Positions 9,971-17,993 of a stretch of DNA of 64,000 nt are shown in pieces; the stretch's first letter is position 1; the number at the start of each line of letters is the position of its first letter. The notes below the pieces were generated by a model that was not told where the DNA came from, made no database searches, and saw only the letters and a list, made by a program, of their open reading frames with translations. Origin of the DNA: Clostridium vitabionis (GTDB lineage Bacteria; Bacillota; Clostridia; Lachnospirales; Lachnospiraceae); the NCBI RefSeq assembly GCF_015351765.1, contig NZ_JADKQA010000001.1:186001-250000 (forward strand), written 5' to 3'. Made by a program: the position numbers and the translations under genes.

Positions 9971-10402
9971 ATGGCAAAGAAGAAAGGGTTTATCGAAGAA
10001 TTTAAGGAGTTTGCGCTTCGCGGCAATGTGATGGACATGGCCGTCGGCGTGATCATCGGCGGAGCATTTTCCAACATCACAAAATCCCTGACCGAGGATA
10101 TCCTGTCGCCGATCCTGGGCATCTTCGGCGGCGCAAATTTCGATTCGCTGACTTTCAGCTTCCAAGCGCTGAACGGCGGTGAGGTCGTGCTGAATTACGG
10201 AAAATTCATCACCGCGGTGATCAACTTTCTGATTATGGCTTTCGTGGTGTTCTGCCTGCTCAAGGCAATCAACCGCTTGATGTCGATCGGGAAGAAGCCG
10301 GAGGAGCCCAAGGCGCCGACCACGAAGATCTGCCCCTACTGCAAGAGCGAGATCCCGATCGACGCGACCCGCTGCCCGCACTGCACTTCTGAACTGGAGT
10401 AA
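9971..10402 (+). CDS. mscL: Large-conductance mechanosensitive channel with C-terminal zinc ribbon
   Basis: KGFIEEFKEFALRGNVMDMAVGVIIGGAF N-terminus; C-terminal CPYCKSEIPIDATRCPHC. Confidence 0.93.
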   Translation: MAKKKGFIEEFKEFALRGNVMDMAVGVIIGGAFSNITKSLTEDILSPILGIFGGANFDSLTFSFQALNGGEVVLNYGKFITAVINFLIMAFVVFCLLKAINRLMSIGKKPEEPKAPTTKICPYCKSEIPIDATRCPHCTSELE

Positions 10403-10423
10403 CTGCTTAGATAGAATCAACGC

Positions 10424-10460
10424 CTGCCGCGGTGGGGGAATCCCTCCCTGCGGCAGCTTT
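10424..10460 (+). terminator. Rho-independent terminator after mscL
   Basis: CTGCCGC...GCGGCAG stem followed by CTTTTGCTTT. Confidence 0.65.
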
Positions 10461-10504
10461 TGCTTTACCGCTTTTCCGCGGGCAGGGAAGAAAGGAATGA
10501 AGAG

Positions 10505-11242
10505 ATGGACGCTCTGAAAATTCTGATGGTGGACGATGAAGCGCGCATGCGCAAGCTGGTGAGGGATTTCCTCTCCGTGAAGGGCTTCCGGGTGGTCGAG
10601 GCCGGGGACGGCGAGGAGGCACTCGATGTCTTCTTTGCCCAGAAGGATATCGACCTGGTGATCCTGGACGTGATGATGCCGAAAATGAACGGTTGGCAGG
10701 TGCTCAAGGAGATCCGCCAGTATTCCCGGGTGCCGGTGATCATGCTCACGGCAAGAAGCGAGGAGAGCGACGAGCTTCAGGGCTTTGACCTGGGTGCGGA
10801 CGAGTATATTTCCAAGCCGTTCAGCCCGAAGATCCTGGTCGCCAGGGTGGAGGCGATTCTCCGCCGCAGCGGCACCGCCGCCTCCGACACCATCGAGATC
10901 GGCGGTATCCGCATCGACCGGGGCGCACATGAGGTCAGTGTGGACGGAAAACCGGTGGAGCTCAGCTTCAAGGAATTTGAGCTTCTTACCTATTTTGCGG
11001 AGAATCAGGGGCAGGCGCTCTCCCGCGAGAAGATTCTCAACAATGTCTGGAATTATGACTATTACGGCGATGCCCGCACGATCGATACCCACGTGAAAAA
11101 GCTGCGCAGCAAGCTCAGGGACAAGGGCGATTATATCAAGACGATCTGGGGGATGGGCTACCGGTTCACCCCGGAACATGAGGATAAGGACGCGAAGGAG
11201 CAGAAGGACGCGAAAGGCGCGGCCGCCGGGAGAACAGATTGA
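10505..11242 (+). CDS. OmpR-family response regulator
   Basis: Receiver (MVDDEARMRKLVRDFL, LVILDVMMPKMNGWQVL) plus winged-helix domain; ATG 10505. Confidence 0.92.
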   Translation: MDALKILMVDDEARMRKLVRDFLSVKGFRVVEAGDGEEALDVFFAQKDIDLVILDVMMPKMNGWQVLKEIRQYSRVPVIMLTARSEESDELQGFDLGADEYISKPFSPKILVARVEAILRRSGTAASDTIEIGGIRIDRGAHEVSVDGKPVELSFKEFELLTYFAENQGQALSREKILNNVWNYDYYGDARTIDTHVKKLRSKLRDKGDYIKTIWGMGYRFTPEHEDKDAKEQKDAKGAAAGRTD

Positions 11243-13035
11243 AACGATTCAAGATTAAACGCGCCAATTCCATGCATTTCCGCATGACCGCCGCCTTCAT
11301 CGCGATCATAGCCTTGTTCATCACCCTCCTCTGGATCATGAACAACTGGTTCCTGGAGGATTTTTATATCCGCTACAAGGTACGGCTGCTGGAAAATGGC
11401 TACAAAGAGATCAATACCGTGATTTCCCGGGCAAATGCCCAGCACAGCGGGAATGGGACGGATTCGCAGGAGGCGTCGGATTCGCAGGAGGCGTCGGACT
11501 CGCAGGAGGCGTCGGATTCGCAGGAGGAATCGGAATCCTCCGCGGAGACGGAGGGCACCACGGAGGAATCCCTTCCCACGCTGCCATCTCCGGAGGGTGC
11601 ACCTCCGGCAGGGGCAGCCCGCCCGTCTGACGCGGTCGAGCCACCTTCCGAGCCGGATGACGACTCTCCCTTTATTATTGGAAGCGAGGGGAGCGGAAGC
11701 AGCTACAGCATCGCCAGCGATGACACGGTGGTCGCCACGGTCCAGGCTCTCGGGGAGACGTCCAACATTTCCGTCCTGATCTACGACAGCATGGAGGGAA
11801 AAATCCTGGTTTCCTCCAGTTCCGAGGCCTACCGGATGCTGGACAAAATGCAGCACTACATTCTGGGGCAGTATCCGGCGAAATACGAGACGATCAAACA
11901 GACCAGCAACTACACAATCCAGGAATCGTCCGACCGCAGAAGTGACAAGACCTACCTGGAAAGCTGGGGGTATTTCGCCGACGACGGCACCATGTTTTTC
12001 ATGTCGACGCCGGTGGACAGCATCCGCGAGGCGGTGCACATTTCCAACCAGCTGCTGATGTATCTCGGCCTGGTGGTTCTCGTCATCGGTTCCGTGGTCG
12101 TCTACTTTATGACCCAGCATTTTACCCGTCCCATCAACCGCCTGTCCCAACTCTCGGAGCGGATGTCCAGGCTGGATTTCCGGGCCAAATACGAGCCTGA
12201 GCGCCGGCAGACGCTGGAGATCGAGACACTGGGAAACAGTATGAACAGCCTCTCTGACCGCCTGAATGAGACGATCGGGGAACTGAAGGCGGCGAATGCT
12301 CAGCTTCAGAAGGACATCCGGGAGAAGGAGCGCATCGACGAGATGCGGAAGGAATTTATCGCCAATGTCTCCCACGAGCTGAAGACGCCGATCGCGCTGA
12401 TCCAGGGCTATGCCGAGGGGCTTGTCGAGGGCATGGCGGAGGACCCTGAAAACCGTGATTATTACTGCAATGTCATCATGGATGAAGCGGGGAAAATGAA
12501 CAAGATGGTGAAGCAGCTGCTCACGCTGAGCGCCCTTGAGTCTGGCTCTGAGCAGACGGAGCTGCGCGCCTTCGACCTCGCCGAGCTGGTCAATGGCGTT
12601 GTGCAGGCTAACCAGCTGGTTATCCGGGACAAGGGAGTCCAGGTGACGGTGGATGTGAATGCGCCGATGGCGGTGTTGGGCGATGAGTTCCAGATTGAGG
12701 AGGTTGTCACTAACTATCTGAATAACGCCCTGAACCATGTGGATGACCGGAAAATGATCCGGATTCGGACGATTCCGAAGCCGGAGAGCGGCAAGGTCCG
12801 GATCGCCGTATTCAACACGGGAACGCCGATTCCGGAGGAGGACCTGAACAAGCTCTGGCAGAAGTTTTATAAGGTGGACAAGGCGAGAACCAGGGCATAC
12901 GGCGGCAGCGGCATCGGGCTCTCGATCGTCAAGGCAATCATGGACCGGCACCATCAGGCCTACGGCGTCATCGATCATGAGGACGGCGTGGAATTCTGGT
13001 TTGAGCTTGCCCTGGCGGAAAATCCCGGCAAGTGA
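11239..13035 (+). CDS. Sensor histidine kinase (two TM, HAMP, HisKA, HATPase)
   Basis: H-box FIANVSHELKTPIALIQGYAEGL, N-box TNYLNNALNHV, G-box GGSGIGLSIVKAIMD; overlaps regulator stop. Confidence 0.92.
   Translation: MKRFKIKRANSMHFRMTAAFIAIIALFITLLWIMNNWFLEDFYIRYKVRLLENGYKEINTVISRANAQHSGNGTDSQEASDSQEASDSQEASDSQEESESSAETEGTTEESLPTLPSPEGAPPAGAARPSDAVEPPSEPDDDSPFIIGSEGSGSSYSIASDDTVVATVQALGETSNISVLIYDSMEGKILVSSSSEAYRMLDKMQHYILGQYPAKYETIKQTSNYTIQESSDRRSDKTYLESWGYFADDGTMFFMSTPVDSIREAVHISNQLLMYLGLVVLVIGSVVVYFMTQHFTRPINRLSQLSERMSRLDFRAKYEPERRQTLEIETLGNSMNSLSDRLNETIGELKAANAQLQKDIREKERIDEMRKEFIANVSHELKTPIALIQGYAEGLVEGMAEDPENRDYYCNVIMDEAGKMNKMVKQLLTLSALESGSEQTELRAFDLAELVNGVVQANQLVIRDKGVQVTVDVNAPMAVLGDEFQIEEVVTNYLNNALNHVDDRKMIRIRTIPKPESGKVRIAVFNTGTPIPEEDLNKLWQKFYKVDKARTRAYGGSGIGLSIVKAIMDRHHQAYGVIDHEDGVEFWFELALAENPGK
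11461..11532 (+). repeat. 18-bp in-frame tandem repeat (DSQEAS x4) in the extracellular region of the histidine kinase
   Basis: GATTCGCAGGAGGCGTCG unit repeated four times with few changes. Confidence 0.9.
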
Positions 13036-13042
13036 ATGGTAT

Positions 13043-13068
13043 TGTTCAGCCCCAGCTTGCGCTGAACA
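13043..13068. repeat. Minimal hairpin TGTTCAGC-N10-GCTGAACA
   Basis: Perfect 8-bp inverted repeat; same termini as larger hairpin elements in this window. Confidence 0.75.
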
Positions 13069-13107
13069 TGGCATAAAATGAATATTTTATGAAGTTCACC
13101 GGCTTTA

Positions 13108-13136
13108 TTGACAAATACCCTGCAGGAAAATATAAT
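13108..13136 (+). promoter_or_regulatory. Consensus sigma-A-type promoter upstream of the NlpC/P60 gene
   Basis: TTGACA - 17 nt - TATAAT. Confidence 0.85.
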
Positions 13137-13217
13137 TTATGTAACAATACGTAATAAATACGTAACAATCAACGGCCGGAAGCAGACCATCGGGAACCGG
13201 CCGGAAGGAGCTTGCAG

Positions 13218-14108
13218 GTGCATTTTACTCGAATCAGGACAGTAGCAGCCCTCAGCCTTTGCGGGCTGATTACAGCGGCGGTGCCGTCGCCGGCGTATAT
13301 TCACGCGGCAGAGACCCAGGCCGAGACGGAAGAACTTCAGACAGATTCCACATCTCCGGAGGACGCCTCCGCAGAAGATGACAGCCAGGTTGTCCCGGAA
13401 CAGCAGCTTTTCGCTGTGGTGAAGGATGATGATGTGACGATTTATTCCGGCGACAGCGGCAATTCGCAGGTGATCGCGAACGGAAGCGTCGGGGATTCCT
13501 TTAAAGTCAGCAACGCGGATACCAGCGGCTGGACCGAGGTGTCTGTCGGGAATACGACCGGATATCTGAAGCCGGGCAGCACAGTTTCCCTCGTCAACGT
13601 CGGGCAGGTCGCCGATGCGGCGATGGTTGCCCGCGAGGATGCCGCCGAAAAGGAGGCGGAAGCCATGGCGGCCGCGCAGGCGGCGGCTGAGGCCGCGGCA
13701 ACCGAGGCGGCAGAGAATGCCAACCAGGCGCTCCGAAACCAGGTCGTGGCCTTTGCTGAGCAGTATCTCGGCGGACGCTATATCTGGGGCGGGGAGGATC
13801 CGAATGTCGGCGCCGACTGCTCCGGTTTTGTCAAGTATGTGATGGCGCACGCGGCGGGGGTTTCGATGAACCGCACGGCGATTGAGCAGGCACAGCAGGG
13901 AACGCCGATCACGGAGGACCGGCTCCAGCCAGGAGACCTCCTGTTCTATACCCGGGGTTCCGCGACGGATGCGCAGATCGGTATCGGCCACGTGGCGATA
14001 TATATCGGGGACGGGAAAATCATCCATTCCAGCAATGAGCGGGACGGGGTCAAGATTTCAGACTGGGATTACCGCACACCGCTCAAGATCGTGAACGTCC
14101 TTGGCTGA
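13218..14108 (+). CDS. Secreted SH3-domain NlpC/P60 peptidoglycan hydrolase
   Basis: SH3-like region, catalytic GADCSGFVKYVMAH, GIGHVAIYIGDGKIIHSS; start probably GTG 13218 (ORF track uses TTG 13212). Confidence 0.88.
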   Translation: MHFTRIRTVAALSLCGLITAAVPSPAYIHAAETQAETEELQTDSTSPEDASAEDDSQVVPEQQLFAVVKDDDVTIYSGDSGNSQVIANGSVGDSFKVSNADTSGWTEVSVGNTTGYLKPGSTVSLVNVGQVADAAMVAREDAAEKEAEAMAAAQAAAEAAATEAAENANQALRNQVVAFAEQYLGGRYIWGGEDPNVGADCSGFVKYVMAHAAGVSMNRTAIEQAQQGTPITEDRLQPGDLLFYTRGSATDAQIGIGHVAIYIGDGKIIHSSNERDGVKISDWDYRTPLKIVNVLG

Positions 14109-14142
14109 GGGAGATCAGTGAGAGCGATCAAAAAAGAGAGCG

Positions 14143-14175
14143 ACGGGCTTCCGCTTCGGCGGAGCCCGTCTTTGT
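14143..14175 (+). terminator. Rho-independent terminator
   Basis: ACGGGCTTCCGC-TTCG-GCGGAGCCCGT followed by CTTTGTGT. Confidence 0.75.
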
Positions 14176-14184
14176 GTCTGTTCT

Positions 14185-14290
14185 CTGTTCAGCGAGGCGT
14201 GGGAGAAGTCCCGCCTGGCCGTCCGCAGGCGGCCGAACGGCGGGCTTTCTTCCACACCGCGTTAAAGCGCCGCAGGCGCCTGCGCTGAAT
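14185..14290. repeat. Diverged copy of the TGTTCAGC/GCTGAA hairpin element
   Basis: Starts CTGTTCAGC and ends GCTGAA; internal GCCGTCCGCAGGCGGC and GCGCCGCAGGCGCC palindromes. Confidence 0.55.
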
Positions 14291-14381
14291 TTGATTGACA
14301 GAAATCGGGCATCCATTTACTATTAGTGGGAATTGGTTGAACCGCAGACCGCCATACCCGGCGGAGACAGGGAGGACGGCA

Positions 14382-15542
14382 TTGACAGAATTTACATTGA
14401 TGGCACCGTGCCATTTCGGGCTTGAGGCGGTGCTCCGGCGGGAGATCCAGGATCTCGGCTATGAGATCACGGAGGTGGAGAATGGCCGCGTCATGTTCTG
14501 TGGCGGGCCGGACGCCGTATGCCGCGCGAACATGTTTCTCCGCACGACCGAGCGCGTCATGATCAAGGTGGGCGATTTTCATGCGGATACATTCGAGGAG
14601 CTTTTCCAGGGGACAAAGGCGATTCCCTGGGAAGAATATCTGCCGAAGGACGCGAAATGCTGGGTGAAGAAGGCTTCCTGCATCAACAGCAAGCTGCACG
14701 CGCCTTCCTCCATCCAGAGCATGATGAAGAAGGCGATCGCGACGCGCTGGTCGGAGAAGCTCGGCCTCTCCTCCATGCCGGAGACAGGGGAGGAATATCC
14801 GCTGCGAGTCTTCTTAAACCGTGACCGTGTCACGGTCGGGCTGGACACCAGCGGGGATTCGCTGCACAAGCGCGGATACCGCCTGCTGCAGGGCGCCGCG
14901 CCGATCACGGAGACGCTCGCGGCGGCGCTGATCCTCCTCACCCCCTGGCATCCGGACCGCATCCTCGTGGATCCCTTCTGCGGGTCGGGGACATTTCCCA
15001 TCGAGGCGGCGATGATCGCCGCGGGGATAGCCCCGGGGATGAACCGGGAATTTCTCGCGGAGAAGTGGACGAACCTGATTCCCCGGAATTTGTGGTACGA
15101 CGCGGCGGACGAGGCACAGTCCATGGTCCGGGAAAATGTGGATGTCGACATCCAGGGCTATGATATCGACGGGGAGATTGTCCAGGCGGCGAGAGCGAAC
15201 GCCGGGCGCGCCGGGGTCGAGAAGCTGATCCATTTCCAGCAGCGGCCGGTGGCGAATCTCAGCCACCCGAAAAAGTACGGTTTTATCATCACCAATCCGC
15301 CCTACGGCGAGCGCATGGAGGACCGGAAGAATCTGCCCGTGCTCTACCGGACGCTGGGGGAACGTTTCCGCGCCCTGGATTCCTGGTCGATGTTTGTGAT
15401 CACTTCCTATGAGGACGCCGAGCGCTGGATCGGCAGGAAGGCCGACAAAAACCGGAAGATCTACAATGGGATGATGAAGACGTATTTTTACCAGTTTATG
15501 GGGCCGAAGCCGCCGAGGAGAAAGCGGGAGGACAGGGCATGA
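14382..15542 (+). CDS. THUMP-domain class I SAM-dependent RNA methyltransferase (RlmL/YpsC-like)
   Basis: LMAPCHFGLEAVLRREI, DPFCGSGTFPIEAAMIA, IITNPPYGERM; TTG start near GGGAGG. Confidence 0.9.
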   Translation: MTEFTLMAPCHFGLEAVLRREIQDLGYEITEVENGRVMFCGGPDAVCRANMFLRTTERVMIKVGDFHADTFEELFQGTKAIPWEEYLPKDAKCWVKKASCINSKLHAPSSIQSMMKKAIATRWSEKLGLSSMPETGEEYPLRVFLNRDRVTVGLDTSGDSLHKRGYRLLQGAAPITETLAAALILLTPWHPDRILVDPFCGSGTFPIEAAMIAAGIAPGMNREFLAEKWTNLIPRNLWYDAADEAQSMVRENVDVDIQGYDIDGEIVQAARANAGRAGVEKLIHFQQRPVANLSHPKKYGFIITNPPYGERMEDRKNLPVLYRTLGERFRALDSWSMFVITSYEDAERWIGRKADKNRKIYNGMMKTYFYQFMGPKPPRRKREDRA

Positions 15543-16147
15543 CGAGAGTGGTCTTTGCCACGGGCAACAGGGACAAAATGCGGGAAATCCGGGAGATCTT
15601 CGGCGGGCAGGGCCGTGAGATCATTTCCATGAAGGAAGCCGGATTTTCCGGAGATATTGCGGAAAACGGCACGACTTTTCGGGAAAATGCGGAAATCAAG
15701 GCAAAAGCCGTCTGGAATGTCCTGGGCGGACTTGTCCTCGCTGACGATTCCGGCTTTGTCGTGGACTGCCTCGGCGGGGAGCCGGGCGTGTATTCCGCGC
15801 GCTGGATGGCGGGACATCCGTATGCGGAGAAAAACCGCGTGCTGATTGCGCGCGTGGACCAGGCCATCGCCGAGAACCCGTCCCTTGACCGCAGGGCGAG
15901 ATTTATCTGCAATATCTGCGCGGTTCTCCCGGACGGGCGGGTGCTCCACACGGAGGCTCCCTATGAGGGGGAGGTGGCGCATGAGCCGGCGGGGGAGAAC
16001 GGCTTCGGCTATGATCCGATTCTCTGGCTGCCGCAGTTTGGAAAGACATCCGCCGAACTCACGGAGGAGGAAAAAAACGCCGTCAGCCACCGCGGCAGGG
16101 CGCTCCGCCTCATGCGGGACCTGCTGGCCGGGGAGGGGGTTCTCTGA
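15539..16147 (+). CDS. XTP/dITP pyrophosphatase (RdgB/HAM1 family)
   Basis: TRVVFATGNRDKMREIREIF, LADDSGFVVDCLGGEPGVYSAR, GENGFGYDPILW. Confidence 0.93.
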   Translation: MTRVVFATGNRDKMREIREIFGGQGREIISMKEAGFSGDIAENGTTFRENAEIKAKAVWNVLGGLVLADDSGFVVDCLGGEPGVYSARWMAGHPYAEKNRVLIARVDQAIAENPSLDRRARFICNICAVLPDGRVLHTEAPYEGEVAHEPAGENGFGYDPILWLPQFGKTSAELTEEEKNAVSHRGRALRLMRDLLAGEGVL

Positions 16148-16641
16148 TGAAAATCCTGATTATCAGCGACTCGCATCGGAAGGATTCCAATGTCCGCGAG
16201 GTGATCCAGCGCACAAAGCCATTTGACATGCTGATCCATCTCGGGGATACGGAGGGATCGGAAGACAGGATCCGGGAATGGTGCCTTGAGCAGAATCCGG
16301 ACTGTGAGGTTCATATTGTTCAGGGAAATAATGACTTTTTCTCAGACCTTCCGAAAGAGGAGATGATCTGCATCGGCGATTATACCGCCTTGCTTACGCA
16401 CGGCCATAATTACGGCGTCTCGATGGGCGTTGAGGTGCTGGAGGAGGAGGCCCGGGACCGCGGTGTGGACATTGTGATGTTTGGACATACCCACCGGCCG
16501 TTCCTGAAAATCGGGGAGAATCTGACAACACTCAACCCGGGCAGCATTTCCTACCCGCGCCAGGAGGGCAGGGAGAGGACATATATCCAGATGGAGATCG
16601 ACCGGGAGGGGCAGGCGCACTACACGATCAGTGAACTGTGA
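16147..16641 (+). CDS. YfcE/MJ0936-family metallophosphoesterase
   Basis: MKILIISDSHRK, IHLGDTEG, VQGNNDF, LTHGHNYGV, MFGHTHRPF. Confidence 0.9.
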   Translation: MKILIISDSHRKDSNVREVIQRTKPFDMLIHLGDTEGSEDRIREWCLEQNPDCEVHIVQGNNDFFSDLPKEEMICIGDYTALLTHGHNYGVSMGVEVLEEEARDRGVDIVMFGHTHRPFLKIGENLTTLNPGSISYPRQEGRERTYIQMEIDREGQAHYTISEL

Positions 16642-16650
16642 GCTGAAGTT

Positions 16651-17207
16651 CCTGTTCAGCCCCCGCCTCTCGCGAAGAGAAGCTTCGCTCGATGTGGGGG
16701 TGGCCGAGCGCCTGCGGCGCTTGGCCACATGCGTGAGGATACCCTGCGGAACTGCCTGCAAGCAGTCGGTTTGCGGGTTATCCATTCCTGTTCAGCCCCC
16801 CGCCTCTCGCGAAGCGAAGCTTCGCTCGATGTGGGGGTCCGAGCGCCTGCGGCGCTTGGTCACATGCGGGTGGATACCCTGCGGAACTGCCTGCAAGCAG
16901 TCGGTTTGCGGGTTATCCATTCCTGTTCAGCCCCCCCGCCTCTCGCGAAGCGAAGCTTCGCTCGATGTGGGGGGTCCGAGCGCCTGCGGCGCTTGGCCAC
17001 ATGCGGGTGGATACCCTGCGGAACTGCCTGCAAGCAGTCGGTTTGCGGGTTATCCATTCCTGTTCAGCCCCCGCCTCTCGCGAAGCGAAGCTTCGCTCGA
17101 TGTGGGGGTCCGAGCGCCTGCGGCGCTTGGCCACATGCGTGTGGATACCCTGCGGAACTGCCTGCAAGCAGTCGTTCCGCAGGGTATCCACACGCATGTG
17201 CTGAACA
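16651..17207. repeat. Four-unit ~136-bp tandem hairpin-repeat array
   Basis: Units begin with CCTGTTCAGCCCC at 16651, 16787, 16922 and 17059; last unit closed by a perfect 27-bp inverted repeat (17132-17158 / 17174-17200) and GCTGAACAGG. Confidence 0.9.
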
Positions 17208-17221
17208 GGGACAAAAAATGC

Positions 17222-17250
17222 TTGACAAGAATAACCGATGGTCGTATACT
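17222..17250 (+). promoter_or_regulatory. Promoter of the tRNA cluster
   Basis: TTGACA - 17 nt - TATACT about 45 bp upstream of the first tRNA. Confidence 0.8.
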
Positions 17251-17295
17251 AGTTTTGCTGTTCGGTGATCAGGTACGGATTTCCGGGCGTGCTTA

Positions 17296-17369
17296 GATTC
17301 AGTAGCTCAGCTGGATAGAGCAACGGCCTTCTAAGCCGTGTGTCCGGGGTTCGAATCCCCGCTGGATCA
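17296..17369 (+). tRNA. tRNA-Arg (anticodon TCT)
   Basis: 7-bp acceptor GATTCAG/CTGGATC, anticodon loop CTTCTAA, T-arm GGGGTTCGAATCCCC. Confidence 0.93.
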
Positions 17370-17423
17370 GTGGACTAACTTCTGCCTTCCGCAGAGGCGG
17401 TCCGTAATCGATATACTCGTATG

Positions 17424-17497
17424 GTGGGTATGGCGCAGTTGGTCAGCGCGCCAGATTGTGGATCTGGAGATCGTGGGTTCGAGCCCCACTACCCACC
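17424..17497 (+). tRNA. tRNA-His (anticodon GTG)
   Basis: Acceptor GTGGGTA/TACCCAC, anticodon loop TTGTGGA, T-arm GTGGGTTCGAGCCCCAC. Confidence 0.93.
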
Positions 17498-17521
17498 CTT
17501 TCCTTCTGGGAAAATTGGTGA

Positions 17522-17593
17522 TGGGCTATAGCCAAGCGGTTAAGGCATGGGACTTTGACTCCCACAGCGTTGGTCCGAATCCAACTAGCCCAG
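17522..17593 (+). tRNA. tRNA-Gln (anticodon TTG)
   Basis: Acceptor TGGGCTA/TAGCCCA, anticodon loop CTTTGAC, T-arm TTGGTCCGAATCCAA. Confidence 0.93.
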
Positions 17594-17609
17594 TTTAATT
17601 TTTTGCTGA

Positions 17610-17682
17610 GGGGTATTAGCTCAGGTGGTAGAGCACTTGACTTTTAATCAAGTTGTCGCGGGTTCGAATCCCGCATGCCTCA
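17610..17682 (+). tRNA. tRNA-Lys (anticodon TTT)
   Basis: Acceptor GGGGTAT/ATGCCTC, anticodon loop CTTTTAA, T-arm GCGGGTTCGAATCCCGC. Confidence 0.93.
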
Positions 17683-17684
17683 CG

Positions 17685-17719
17685 ATAAAAGCCGTGTCCG
17701 CATTCCGCGGATGCGGCTT
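17685..17719 (+). terminator. Terminator of the tRNA cluster
   Basis: AAAAGCCG...CGGCTTTT with nested CCGCATTCCGCGGATGCGG. Confidence 0.75.
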
Positions 17720-17765
17720 TTGACGTTGTGCGGACGGCTTTGCGGGCGCCCCCCGCGCGGTTGGC

Positions 17766-17885
17766 CAAGCGCTGCGAGGGATGATTGACGGGCAGAAAAG
17801 GCGGGTTCCTCCGGGGGGCAAGCGCTGCGAGGGGTTGATTGACGGGCGGAAAAGGCAGGATTCTCCGGGGGGCAAGCGCCGCGGG
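17766..17885. repeat. ~53-bp tandem repeat, two units plus partial third
   Basis: CAAGCGCTGCGAGGG..TTGATTGACGGGC.GAAAAGGC...CCGGGGGG starts at 17766, 17819 and 17873. Confidence 0.8.
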
Positions 17886-17993
17886 AAAGATTGCGCATTC
17901 CCTGCGGCTATGATAAAATCAGGGTAAATTTCTTCGGCCGGAAAAGGAGTCTGTCCGTAACGGCAATATGCGAAAAAAGAGGAGGAACACAGC

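Noticed and set aside
16651-17207. CRISPR array
   Set aside because: Units of ~136 bp are repeated whole with no short constant repeat/unique spacer pattern and no cas genes nearby.
16631-17296. ORFs of 221 and 179 aa (and antisense) with repetitive protein sequence
   Set aside because: They only translate the ~136-bp tandem nucleotide repeat; no RBS and all frames are similarly open.
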